Assembly (NCBI GenBank): GCA_020633055.1
Contig: JACKEJ010000007.1
Location: forward strand, 558,001-622,000
DNA length: 64,000 nucleotides
Direction of reading: 5' to 3'
Source: Sandaracinaceae bacterium
Lineage (GTDB): Bacteria > Myxococcota_A > Polyangia > Polyangiales > Houyiibacteriaceae
The position numbers were made by a program, and so were the translations under genes. A model generated the notes under the pieces. The model saw only the letters and a list, made by a program, of their open reading frames with translations, was not told where the DNA came from and searched no databases. Shown here piece by piece: positions 30,958 through 39,655 of the stretch (positions are counted from its first letter, which is position 1; each line of letters starts with the position of its first letter).

Positions 30958-33134
30958 GCGAGATTCCACACGAAGACGAGCCTGTCACCCTCTTCGGAGC
31001 CTACAAGCTCGTCGACCGGGTCGCGGTCGGTGGGATGGCGGAGATCTTCCGCGCCATCGAGCCGAGGCCCGTCGGTGAGGACAGGGTCATCTGCGTCAAG
31101 CGCATGCTCCCCCATCTCGCGAGCGAACCCGGAGCGCTCGCCATGTTCGAGGAGGAGGCTCGGCTCGGGGCGCACATCCGCCACCCAAACGTCGTGCAGA
31201 TGCTCGGCTTCGGGGAAAGCGAGGGCCAGCCGTACCTGGCGCTGGAGTACGTGCGCGGGTGCGACCTGTGGCGCCTCCTGCGCTGGGTCCAGCACCAAGG
31301 CCTCGGGCTCCCCCTGGAGACCTGCTCGTACGTGATCCAGGAGATCCTCCGCGGGCTCACGGCGATCCACACGGCACACGACGCAGAGGGTGTGCACCTG
31401 GGGGTGGTCCACCGTGACGTGAGCCCCTCCAACGTGCTGCTCTCGGTGCATGGCGAGGTCAAGCTGGGCGACCTCGGGATCGCGCAGAGCCACTTGAGCG
31501 CGCATCTCCCCGCGCGGCACAGCGGGCGGCGCATGGGGAAGCTCGGGTACCTCGCGCCCGAGCAGGTCGCCGGTGCGCCCCTCGACGTGCGCACCGACCT
31601 GTTCGCGGTGGGTGTCATCGCGGCCGAGCTCCTGATGGGCGGCAAGCCGCTCTTCCGGGGAGGCAGCGAGCTGGCCATCCTGCTCGCGATCCGCGACGCC
31701 AACACCGATCACTTCGACGCCACGGCCAAGAGCCTGCCCTCGCCCGTCGCGGCCTTCGTCCGCAGCCTGCTTGCCGCCAGCCCAGACGCCCGCCCGGGGT
31801 CCGCCGCCGACGCCCAGGGAGCGCTCGCGGCGGCGCTCCACGAGGCCGGGGTGAGCGAACCCGACGCGCCGATGCGCAAGCAGTTCGGCGACCTCATCGC
31901 GCACGCGACGGGCGAGTACCTGAAGGTGACCGGGGAGTACCCGCTGCCCCTCGACGTGCCGGACATCGAGAAGACCCCCCACATCGAGCTCAGCCTGGAG
32001 CAGCTGGCCCGGGGGGAGGCACCGCTGTTCCCGTCACGCAACCCCCTCGCAGAGCGGGACACCCTGGTGCCCGGGGCACCCGCCGTGCAACCCGACGACC
32101 CGAGCGTGGGCCTGTCGAACCCGTTGCTCACCGGGCCAGATGGTGCGGCCCCCGTGCGCGCGCCGCGGCAGTACGCGATCTGCGCGGGCGGCGAGTGGCG
32201 CGAGCAACTCACGTACGCCCAGGTGGTCGAGTCCGTAGCGCTCGGTCAACTGCACCCCCTCGACCAGCTGCGCCTCCCCTCGGGCGACACGTTTCGGCTC
32301 GAAGAGGTCCCGGAGTTCATGCGTCACGCGCGTGGCGGCACGCTGGGGAGCATCACGCAGGACAGCCTCCCGACGCTTCAGCCCAGCACGACGCTGCCAG
32401 CCGACGAGGGGGGCATCGTGGTCGCCCTCGGGCGCTCCCTGCTGCGAGAGGAGACAGGCCTCTGGCTCGCGGAGCAAGGGGCCGTTCGAAAAGAGATCTA
32501 CATTGTGGACGGCGCGCCGGTCATGGTCGCGAGCAACATGGCGGGGGAGCTGCTGGGCGAGTACCTGGTGGCGCGAGGTGTGGTGTCGCGCGGGGAGCTC
32601 GACATGGCCCTGGCGGTGATGCCGCGCTTCGAAGGCAAGCTGGGTGACACGCTCGTGGCGCTCGGTCTGGTCGAGCCCGTGCACCTGTTCCAGCACATCG
32701 CGTCGCAGGTAGAGGAGAAGCTCCTGGAGACGGCGCTCTGGAAGAGCGGGGTGTTCAGCTTCTACCCTGGCGCGACGGCCCCGGGAGAGCGCTTCCCGCT
32801 GGCGTCGGGTCCCTGGGAGATCCTGTTGGAAGCGACCCGGCGTCGGCTGATGCACGGCCTCGACCCCGTGGACGTCGGGGACCCCCACGGTGCGGCGGTG
32901 TGGAAGCTCGGCAGCGCCCTACCCCGCACGCTCGCGACCAGCACGCTGCCTGGTCTGGTCGCGCTGGCGCTCACGGTGCTCCGCAAGCCCCACAGCACGG
33001 CTGATCTGCTAGCGGCGCTGGACGATCCCGAGGGGCGCGATCGCCTGCGCGGCGCGCGCGTGCTGACCGTCTTGGCCCAGCTGCGCGTCGCGGTCCCCAG
33101 CGAGCCCACGAGAGCCGCGTCGGAGCCGACCTAG
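30954..33134 (+). CDS. Ser/Thr protein kinase with C-terminal DUF4388/PATAN-like domain
   Basis: A 726-residue cytoplasmic protein. The kinase domain (about 15-285) has the Lys of ICVKRML (K49), the Glu in EEEAR near 68, the catalytic loop HRDVSPSN (D155, N160) and DLG (D173) in place of DFG. HRDVSPSN is a form often found in myxobacterial kinases. There is no transmembrane segment. After a Pro-rich linker, residues 400-460 look like a GYF_2-type segment (YAICAGGEWREQLTYAQVV). From about 485 to 640 comes a DUF4388/PATAN-like domain (EYLVARGVVSRGELDMALAV, KLGDTLVALGLVEPVHLFQH), which in other proteins relays signals. Targets are unknown. Confidence 0.88.
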   Translation: MSEIPHEDEPVTLFGAYKLVDRVAVGGMAEIFRAIEPRPVGEDRVICVKRMLPHLASEPGALAMFEEEARLGAHIRHPNVVQMLGFGESEGQPYLALEYVRGCDLWRLLRWVQHQGLGLPLETCSYVIQEILRGLTAIHTAHDAEGVHLGVVHRDVSPSNVLLSVHGEVKLGDLGIAQSHLSAHLPARHSGRRMGKLGYLAPEQVAGAPLDVRTDLFAVGVIAAELLMGGKPLFRGGSELAILLAIRDANTDHFDATAKSLPSPVAAFVRSLLAASPDARPGSAADAQGALAAALHEAGVSEPDAPMRKQFGDLIAHATGEYLKVTGEYPLPLDVPDIEKTPHIELSLEQLARGEAPLFPSRNPLAERDTLVPGAPAVQPDDPSVGLSNPLLTGPDGAAPVRAPRQYAICAGGEWREQLTYAQVVESVALGQLHPLDQLRLPSGDTFRLEEVPEFMRHARGGTLGSITQDSLPTLQPSTTLPADEGGIVVALGRSLLREETGLWLAEQGAVRKEIYIVDGAPVMVASNMAGELLGEYLVARGVVSRGELDMALAVMPRFEGKLGDTLVALGLVEPVHLFQHIASQVEEKLLETALWKSGVFSFYPGATAPGERFPLASGPWEILLEATRRRLMHGLDPVDVGDPHGAAVWKLGSALPRTLATSTLPGLVALALTVLRKPHSTADLLAALDDPEGRDRLRGARVLTVLAQLRVAVPSEPTRAASEPT

Positions 33135-33171
33135 CACTGCGCGAGACCTCGCGTTCCGTCGGGCACCACGC

Positions 33172-33200
33172 TTGACCCAAGGGGGTCATACTGCTAGCAG
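33172..33200 (+). promoter_or_regulatory. Candidate serA promoter with overlapping dyad
   Basis: TTGACC (33172-33177) could be a -35 box, with TAGCAG (33195-33200) 17 bp later as a weak -10. TGACCC (33173-33178) and GGGTCA (33183-33188) form a dyad over the -35, a possible operator. Confidence 0.35.
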
Positions 33201-33245
33201 TCCGGCCTCTGAAGCCTGCCCGACGCGCGCTCAGAAGGAGTGATC

Positions 33246-34838
33246 ATGGCGAACGTGAAAGTACTCGTATCGGACAAACTCAGCGACGCAGGCCTCAAGG
33301 TCCTCCGGTCGATCTCGGGGCTCGAGGTCGAGTACCGCACCGGGATGAACGAGGACCAGCTCTGTGAGGTCATCGGCGACTACCACGGCCTCATCATCCG
33401 CTCGGCCACCAAGGTCACCCCGAAGGTCATCGCGGCGGCCGACAACCTCCGCGTCGTGGGGCGCGCCGGCATCGGCGTCGACAACGTGAACATCCCCGCC
33501 GCCAGCAAGCGCGGCATCGTGGTGATGAACACACCGACGGGCAACGCGGTCACCACGGCCGAGCACGCCATCTCGCTGATGACCGCCCTCGCCCGCAAGA
33601 TCCCGCAGGCCGTCGCCTCCATGAAGGCGGGTGCGTGGGAGAAGACCAAGTTCGAGGGTCGCGAGATGACCAACAAGACGCTGGGCGTCATCGGCCTCGG
33701 CAACATCGGCCGCATCGTGGTCTCGCGCGCCCAGGGCCTGCACATGAAGGTCATCGGCATGGACCCCGTGATGACCAAGGAGAAGGCCGCGAGCCTCGGC
33801 GTCGAGCTGGTGGGCTTCGACGAGCTGCTCGAGCGCTCGGACTTCATCACGCTGCACGTCCCGCTCACGCCCGAGACGAAGGACCTCTTCAACGCGGCCG
33901 CATTCGCCAAGATGAAGACGGGCGCCATGCTCATCAACGCGGCGCGCGGCGGCATCGTCGACGAGCTGGCGCTCAAGGACGCGCTCGAGAGCGGCAAGCT
34001 CGGCGGCGCAGCCTTGGACGTCTTCGTGAAGGAGCCCATCCCGGCGGATCACCCGCTGATCAACGTCGAGAACGCGCTGCTCACGCCGCACCTCGGGGCG
34101 TCCACCGCGGAGGCGCAGGAGCGCGTCGCCGTCGAGATCGCGCAGCAGGTCGCCGAGTACCTGAAGGACAACGTCGTCAAGAACGCCATCAACGTCCCGG
34201 CGCTTCCGGCCGAGACCGCCGAGCAGCTGCAGCCCTACGTCGACCTGGCGAAGCAGCTGGGCGCACTGCTCGGCCAGCTCGAGCAGGTGGACGTCCGCGA
34301 GATCCGCGTGACCTGCACGGGGACCGCAGGCGAGCTGGGCGTCACGCCCATCGCGCGGGGCGCGCTGGCCGGGTACCTGCAGCAGCACATGGAGGAGCCC
34401 GTCAACCCCATCTCCGCGCCGTTCGAGGCCCAGGAACGCGGCATCAAGCTGGTGGAGATTCGTGACTCCGACGCACGCGGCTACAGCACCACGGTGCGGG
34501 TCACGGTCACGGGCGAGCACGGCATCCACACGGCGACCGGCACCATCGGTCAGCGCGGCGAGGCCCGCTTGGTGGGCCTCGAGGGCTACGAGATCGACGC
34601 CGTCATGGGCGGCACGACCATCGTCATGAAGAACCAGGATCGCCCGGGCGTCATCGGCGCCGTGGGAACCATCATGGGCGCGCGTGGCATCAACGTGTCG
34701 CGCATGCAGCTCGGCTTGGACGAGGAGAAAGGCCAGGCCCTCGCGCTGTGGAACGTCGACAGCGACGTCCCGGCCGACGCCCTCGAAGCCCTGCGCGCCA
34801 TCCCGAACGTAGAGTCCGTGCTCTGCGTCCGCCTCTGA
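33246..34838 (+). CDS. serA: D-3-phosphoglycerate dehydrogenase
   Basis: First enzyme of serine synthesis: oxidises 3-phosphoglycerate with NAD. The 530-residue protein is the long form, with catalytic domain, Rossmann NAD site (GLGNIGRIV near 151), ARGGIVDE (catalytic Arg, near 235), the His in HLGAST near 281, an ASB domain (315-450) and a C-terminal ACT domain (about 455-530) for serine feedback. AAGGAG lies 5 nt ahead of the ATG at 33246, which decides against the GTG two codons earlier. It is followed after 19 bp by hisZ. Confidence 0.97.
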   Translation: MANVKVLVSDKLSDAGLKVLRSISGLEVEYRTGMNEDQLCEVIGDYHGLIIRSATKVTPKVIAAADNLRVVGRAGIGVDNVNIPAASKRGIVVMNTPTGNAVTTAEHAISLMTALARKIPQAVASMKAGAWEKTKFEGREMTNKTLGVIGLGNIGRIVVSRAQGLHMKVIGMDPVMTKEKAASLGVELVGFDELLERSDFITLHVPLTPETKDLFNAAAFAKMKTGAMLINAARGGIVDELALKDALESGKLGGAALDVFVKEPIPADHPLINVENALLTPHLGASTAEAQERVAVEIAQQVAEYLKDNVVKNAINVPALPAETAEQLQPYVDLAKQLGALLGQLEQVDVREIRVTCTGTAGELGVTPIARGALAGYLQQHMEEPVNPISAPFEAQERGIKLVEIRDSDARGYSTTVRVTVTGEHGIHTATGTIGQRGEARLVGLEGYEIDAVMGGTTIVMKNQDRPGVIGAVGTIMGARGINVSRMQLGLDEEKGQALALWNVDSDVPADALEALRAIPNVESVLCVRL

Positions 34839-34857
34839 ACCTCGAGAGATAGTCCGC

Positions 34858-36222
34858 ATGCCCCGCAAGGCGCCTCCTCCGGCCAACGCCGGTGACGATA
34901 TCGGACCGCGCGCCGCGGCGGGGGAGGCAGGGTTGCACCCAGACGCACTGGGTCTCGTCCCACCGCGCGGCATGCGTGACATCGTGCCCCCCGCGTCTGC
35001 GGGGCTGAAGCAGCTGCGCAGCGAGGTCATGCGTGTGTTCGGGCTGTATGGCTACGACCGCGTGACCACGCCGCCGTTCGAGCTGGCGGACGTGCTGGAG
35101 CGCGGACTCGACGCGGTGGACCGACGCGAGCTGATGCGCTTCGTCGAGCCGCACAGCGGCGAGGTCGCCCTGCTGCGCCCGGACATGACGCCCCAGGTGG
35201 CGCGCATCGTGGCGACGCGCCTCGCCGACCGCCCTGCCCCGCACCGCCTCTGCTACGAAGGCACCGTGGTGCGGCGCATGCGCCACCGCGCACGCCGTCG
35301 GCAGCAGACGCTGCAGGCGGGCATCGAGTGCATCGGCTGGAGTGGTCCCGCCGCGGACATCGAGGTCCTGCGCGTCGCGGACCACGCCTGTCAGCAGGTG
35401 GGCCTCCGCGGCCACCAGTTCGAGCTGGCCCACGTGAACATCGCCGCCACCATGCTGGACCTGGTGCCCACGACGGCACGTCAGGCCGTGGCGGACGCGC
35501 TGGCGCAGAAAGACGCCTTTGCCATCGAGGCGCGCCTCCAGCAAGCGGGTGTGCCGGCGCGCGAGCGATCGCGCGTGCTGGCCCTGACGGAGCTCTATGG
35601 CGACGTGAGCGTGCTCCGCGCCGCGCGCAAGCGCTTCCCCACAGGGCCTGTGGCGGTGGCGCTCGAGGAGCTGGGCGAGGTGGTGGACAGGCTGGCAGAC
35701 GTGTCCCTCGCGGCCCCCGTCACGGTGGACCTGGGCGAGCTGCGTGGTCACTCGTACTACACCGGCGTCAGCGTCACTCTGCTGGCGGAGGGCCCCGGCG
35801 CTCCCGTCGGCACGGGCGGCCGCTACGACGCCTTGCTCGCGCGCTTCGGAATGCCCGCCCCGGCCACGGGCTTCGCGTTCGACGTGGACAACCTGGCGTG
35901 GGCGCTGCGTGCCCAGGGCGAGAGTCTCCTGGACCGCGCGCCCCTGCGCGTCGTCGTCGTGGGCGAGGACGGCGTGGCCGACCCGTTGGCCGCCGCCTTG
36001 CGCGCGGGGGGGCTGCCCGCCGCGCGCATGGAAGGCAACGCCAAGCAAGCCAGCGCCTACGCGGCCAGCTGGCGCTATCCCCTGGTCATCGTCGCGGGCC
36101 AGCGCTCGCACCGGGTCCTCCGCACCGCCGACGAGCAGTCGACGCGCATCGCGAGCGACGCCCCGGATATCATCGTTCAGCTGACCTCGTTCGCCCACGC
36201 GGCGACGGGCGCGGCGCTGTAG
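34858..36222 (+). CDS. hisZ: ATP phosphoribosyltransferase regulatory subunit (HisRS-like)
   Basis: A 454-residue protein with the class II synthetase core of the HisZ family: PPRGMRDIVPP near 35, ERGLDAVDRRELMRFVEPHSGEVALLRPDMTPQVAR spread over 80-120, and the motif 3 region GTGGRYDALLARFG near 320. The HisRS motifs RxxExxxE are not well kept, and the C-terminal anticodon domain is degenerate, so HisZ is favoured over HisS. HisZ activates the short HisG; no hisG is seen here. HisZ next to purA is a common arrangement. A 36-residue polar N-terminal extension is unusual. Confidence 0.83.
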   Translation: MPRKAPPPANAGDDIGPRAAAGEAGLHPDALGLVPPRGMRDIVPPASAGLKQLRSEVMRVFGLYGYDRVTTPPFELADVLERGLDAVDRRELMRFVEPHSGEVALLRPDMTPQVARIVATRLADRPAPHRLCYEGTVVRRMRHRARRRQQTLQAGIECIGWSGPAADIEVLRVADHACQQVGLRGHQFELAHVNIAATMLDLVPTTARQAVADALAQKDAFAIEARLQQAGVPARERSRVLALTELYGDVSVLRAARKRFPTGPVAVALEELGEVVDRLADVSLAAPVTVDLGELRGHSYYTGVSVTLLAEGPGAPVGTGGRYDALLARFGMPAPATGFAFDVDNLAWALRAQGESLLDRAPLRVVVVGEDGVADPLAAALRAGGLPAARMEGNAKQASAYAASWRYPLVIVAGQRSHRVLRTADEQSTRIASDAPDIIVQLTSFAHAATGAAL

Positions 36223-36236
36223 GAGCAACGAGTCGA

Positions 36237-37517
36237 ATGCCTGCTTTGGTTGTTGTGGGTGCCCAGTGGGGCGACGAGGGCAAGGGAAAGGTCGTGGACC
36301 TGTACACGCCCTACGCGGACCTCGTGGTGCGCTACGCGGGCGGCGCGAACGCCGGTCACACCTTGGTCGTGAAGGGCGAGAAGCTCATCCTGCACCTCAT
36401 CCCCAGCGGCATCCTGCACAACGGGCAGTGCGTCATCGCGCAGGGCACCGTGCTGGACCCGGAGGTCCTGCTGCGCGAGATCGACCAGCTGGAGGCGCGC
36501 GGCGTGGACTGTCAGTCGCGCCTCAAGGTGTCCGACCGCGCGCACGTGGTGCTGCCCCAGCACAAGCTCGTCGACGGGCTGCGCGAGGCGGCCAAGGGCG
36601 ACGACGCCATCGGCACCACCAAGCGCGGCATCGGGCCCACCTACGAAGACAAGGTCGGCCGGCGCGGGATCCGAATGGGCGACCTGCGCAGCCGTGAACG
36701 CCTCGAGCCCAAGCTGGCCGCGAACCTGGCTGCCTGGCGCCCCATCATCGAGGCCATGGGCGGCGAGGTGCCCGAGCTCGAGCCCATCGTGCAGACCTAC
36801 CTCGCCATGGGCGCGCGCCTGGGCGACGCCATCTGCGACACCGCGCAGATCGTGGCGGACGCCGTCGCGGGTGACCAGCGCATCCTGCTCGAGGGCGCGC
36901 AGGGCACCATGCTGGACATCGATCACGGCACCTACCCGTTCGTCACCAGCAGCAACGCCATCGCCGGCGGCGCGTGCGCAGGCGCGGGCATGGGCCCCAC
37001 GGCCATCTCGTCCGTGGTGGGCATCGCCAAGGCCTACGCCACCCGCGTGGGCGGCGGCCCCTTCCCCACCGAGCTGAACGACGAGATTGGCCAGAAGCTG
37101 CGCGACGTGGGCGTCGAGTACGGCAGCACCACGGGGCGTCCCCGCCGCTGCGGCTGGATGGACGCGGTCGCGCTGCGCCTCGCCGTGCGCGTCAACGGCA
37201 TGACCGAGATCGCGCTCACCAAGCTGGACGTGCTGCGCGGCCACGAGACGCTGAAGGTGTGCGTGGCCTACGAGCTGGACGGCGAACGTCTGAGCGTGCC
37301 GCCGTACGACGACCTGGACCGCGTGACGCCCGTATACGAGTCGATGCCGGGCTTCAGCGAGGACATCTCCGGCTGCCGCGTGCGCGCGGACCTGCCCGAG
37401 AACGCGCGCCGCTACATCGAGCGCCTCGAGGAGCTCGTGGGCTGCAAGGTCGGCATCATCAGCGTGGGCCCCGACCGCGAGGCCACGGCCGACGTGTCGA
37501 ACCCCTTTGACGCGTGA
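36237..37517 (+). CDS. purA: Adenylosuccinate synthetase
   Basis: Joins IMP and aspartate with GTP to give adenylosuccinate on the path to AMP. The 426-residue protein has WGDEGKGK (P-loop and catalytic Asp) at 10-17, GGANAGHT near 36, GTTKRGIGPTYEDK near 123, EGAQGTMLDIDHGTYPFVTSS near 220 and GRPRRCGWMD near 300. Length is typical. An AGGAG sits 11 nt before the ATG at 36237. The next gene starts on its stop codon. Confidence 0.97.
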   Translation: MPALVVVGAQWGDEGKGKVVDLYTPYADLVVRYAGGANAGHTLVVKGEKLILHLIPSGILHNGQCVIAQGTVLDPEVLLREIDQLEARGVDCQSRLKVSDRAHVVLPQHKLVDGLREAAKGDDAIGTTKRGIGPTYEDKVGRRGIRMGDLRSRERLEPKLAANLAAWRPIIEAMGGEVPELEPIVQTYLAMGARLGDAICDTAQIVADAVAGDQRILLEGAQGTMLDIDHGTYPFVTSSNAIAGGACAGAGMGPTAISSVVGIAKAYATRVGGGPFPTELNDEIGQKLRDVGVEYGSTTGRPRRCGWMDAVALRLAVRVNGMTEIALTKLDVLRGHETLKVCVAYELDGERLSVPPYDDLDRVTPVYESMPGFSEDISGCRVRADLPENARRYIERLEELVGCKVGIISVGPDREATADVSNPFDA

Positions 37518-38224
37518 CCACGGCAGCTCCGCAGCACGGCCCGCCGGAGACGCCCCTGGGCGACACTCGTCGCAGGGCGAGAGGATGGTCGGCTGCAGGT
37601 CGCTGGGCGCGCGTCTGGCTCCTCGTGGGAAGCGCGTTGGCCCTCGTCGGATGCGGCGAGAGCGGACCTGCGGGACGCTTCGACGAGACCACGACACACC
37701 CGGACGCGCCGCCCATCGCGCCGTTCGATGCGTGCACCGTCTACACCGCGCGCGAAGAGGTCACGTCGTTTCAGCACACCTTCGTGTGCGCGGAGCTGGA
37801 CTTCACCACCTACCCCCCGGTCGGCGGCGACCACTACCCCATCTGGGCGGCCTACCAGAGCTACGAGGCGCCGGTCCCGTGGGGCTTCCTGCTGCACTCG
37901 ATGGAGCACGGTGCCGTGGTGGTGGCCTACCGCTGCGACGACGCGAGCTGCGCGCTGAGTGAGGCCTTGCAGGCGGTCCTCGACGAGCGCCCCGACGACC
38001 CGCGCTGCGCTGGCCAAGCCACGCGCAACCGGATGATCCTCGTGCCCGACCCCACGCTCGACGAGCCCATCGCCGCGGTCGCGTGGGGACGCTTGTACTC
38101 GGCCACGTGTCTCGACGCGCCGTCCCTACATGCCTTCATCGACGGCGCGTACGGCCGCGCCCGCGAAGACCTGTGCAACGCTGGGATGGACGGGTCGTCG
38201 TCGGGCTGGTGCGCTGTTCCCTGA
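37514..38224 (+). CDS. DUF3105 lipoprotein
   Basis: Codes for 236 residues. A Tat-less lipoprotein signal with lipobox LVGC ends near residue 47. The mature domain has the DUF3105 signature YPPVGGDHYPIWAAYQSYEAP and LLHSMEHGAVVVAYRC; conserved His residues and several Cys suggest a metal site or disulfides. The family has no known function. The GTG start overlaps the purA stop by 4 nt (GTGA), so translation is probably coupled to purA, though no functional link is evident. Confidence 0.8.
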   Translation: MTTAAPQHGPPETPLGDTRRRARGWSAAGRWARVWLLVGSALALVGCGESGPAGRFDETTTHPDAPPIAPFDACTVYTAREEVTSFQHTFVCAELDFTTYPPVGGDHYPIWAAYQSYEAPVPWGFLLHSMEHGAVVVAYRCDDASCALSEALQAVLDERPDDPRCAGQATRNRMILVPDPTLDEPIAAVAWGRLYSATCLDAPSLHAFIDGAYGRAREDLCNAGMDGSSSGWCAVP

Positions 38225-38236
38225 GCGGTTCAGCTG

Positions 38237-38283
38237 GGGCGCCGCACTGCGAACCGCCACCACTCGGGCGCCGCGCTGCGAAC
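38237..38283. repeat. Short direct repeat pair
   Basis: GGGCGCCGCACTGCGAAC at 38237-38254 recurs at 38266-38283 with one mismatch, 29 bp apart, just downstream of the DUF3105 gene. No function is evident. Confidence 0.6.
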
Positions 38284-38439
38284 GACCCGGCTGATGCGCC
38301 TCGCCGCGCTGCGCCGCCTGAGCGCGCTCGTCGCGTCCTTCGATTCCGGCGAAACGCTTCGTCGCGCCAGCGCGCCGGCGACCTTCACGAGCAGCCGCGA
38401 GGCTCGCATGGACATTACGTGCGTTCTCAGAGATCGCCG

Positions 38440-38468
38440 TTGACACGCCATAGAACACGTTCTATACA
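38440..38468 (+). promoter_or_regulatory. Near-consensus promoter with TetR/KstR-like operator in the spacer
   Basis: TTGACA (38440-38445) and TATACA (38463-38468) are 17 bp apart, an almost perfect sigma-70 promoter. The palindrome ATAGAACACGTTCTAT (38450-38465, 7-bp arms around AC) fills the spacer and touches the -10. It fits TNNAACNNGTTNNA, the form recognised by KstR-type TetR repressors, so a bound repressor would block the polymerase. The controlled gene starts at 38505. Confidence 0.75.
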
Positions 38469-38504
38469 CCATGTAAACATTGGCGCGCAGCGCTGGAGGC
38501 CATA

Positions 38505-39638
38505 GTGAAGAACGAACTTTGCGAGAAACTGGGGATCGAGTTCCCCATCTTTGCGTTCAGCCACTGCCGTGACGTCGTGGCTGCCGTCAGCCGCGCCGGC
38601 GGCCTGGGTGTGCTTGGCGCGGTGGCGTTCGGCGCCGAGCAGCTGGAGCGCGAGCTGGCGTGGATCGACCAGCACGTCGACGGCAAGCCCTACGGCTTGG
38701 ACACCGTCATGCCCTACAAGTACGAGGGGCGCGACAAGGGCGACCTGAGCCAGGAGGCCCTCGAGGCGATGATCCCCAAGGCGCACCAGGAGTGGCTCAT
38801 CAAGCTGCTCCAGAAGCACGGCGTGCCGGAGATCCCGCCCGAGGTCGAGAACACGCACGAGACCCTGCTCGGCTGGTCGCTCAGCGCGGGCAGCGCGCAC
38901 GTGGACGTGGGCATGAAGCACCCCATCCGCCTGCTGGCCAACGCGCTCGGGCCCCCGCCCGCCGAGATCGTGGAGCGCGCCCACAAGGAGGGCGTGCTCG
39001 TCGCGGCTCTGTGCGGCAACACCCGTCAGGCGCTCAAGCAGAAGGAAGCCGGCGTCGACATCATCATCGCGTCCGGCTACGAGGCCGGCGGCCACACGGG
39101 CGAGATTGGCTCCATGTCGCTCATCCCCGCCGTGGTGGACGCGGTCGGTGACACCCCCGTGCTCGCCGCGGGCGGCATGGGCGACGGCCGTCACCTGGCG
39201 GCCGCGATGGCCCTGGGCGCGTCGGGCATCTGGTGCGGGTCCGTGTGGCTCACCACCAACGAGTCCGACTGCGAGGACGCGCTCATCGACAAGATGCTCG
39301 CCGCGTCCGAGATGGACACCGCGCGCTCACGCTGCATCAGCGGCAAGCCGGCCCGTCAGCTCGTCACCACGTACACCAAGGCGTGGGAAGAGAAGGACTG
39401 CCCGGGCTTCCTGCCCATGCCGCTCCAGGGCCTCCTGGTGGCCGACGCCGAGCGTCGCATCCGTCGCCACGCCAACACGGTGAACACGGCTGAGGCCGCC
39501 GAGCTGCTCGGCACCCCCGTGGGCCAGGTGGTCGGCATGATGAAGACGCGCAAGCCGGCGGGTAAGGTGGTCTACGACTTCGTCGAGGGCTACATCGACG
39601 CCGTCGCGCGCCTGAACGCGCTGCTCCCCGAGGACTGA
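38505..39638 (+). CDS. Nitronate monooxygenase/IpdC-like flavoenzyme
   Basis: A 377-residue TIM-barrel flavoprotein of the 2-nitropropane dioxygenase group. It starts with IEFPIFAFSHCRDVVAAVS, has the FMN-binding GNTRQALKQKEAGVDIIIASGYEAGGHTGE region around 165-200 (GYEAGGH) and TPVLAAGGMGDGRH near 219, followed by GASGIWCGS. Relatives with the opening PIFAFSHCRDV are found in actinobacteria, and IpdC of sterol degradation belongs to this group; the substrate here is unknown. GTG start at 38505 with GGAGG 6 nt upstream. The promoter has a strong palindromic operator. The next gene follows by 17 bp. Confidence 0.85.
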   Translation: MKNELCEKLGIEFPIFAFSHCRDVVAAVSRAGGLGVLGAVAFGAEQLERELAWIDQHVDGKPYGLDTVMPYKYEGRDKGDLSQEALEAMIPKAHQEWLIKLLQKHGVPEIPPEVENTHETLLGWSLSAGSAHVDVGMKHPIRLLANALGPPPAEIVERAHKEGVLVAALCGNTRQALKQKEAGVDIIIASGYEAGGHTGEIGSMSLIPAVVDAVGDTPVLAAGGMGDGRHLAAAMALGASGIWCGSVWLTTNESDCEDALIDKMLAASEMDTARSRCISGKPARQLVTTYTKAWEEKDCPGFLPMPLQGLLVADAERRIRRHANTVNTAEAAELLGTPVGQVVGMMKTRKPAGKVVYDFVEGYIDAVARLNALLPED

Positions 39639-39655
39639 GCGCCTCCCCAGAAGCC

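Noticed and set aside
38230..38472. Minus-strand frame ahead of the nitronate-monooxygenase-like gene
   Set aside because: It would cover the promoter and operator of the plus-strand gene and its sequence is Arg/Ser/Ala-rich without motifs.
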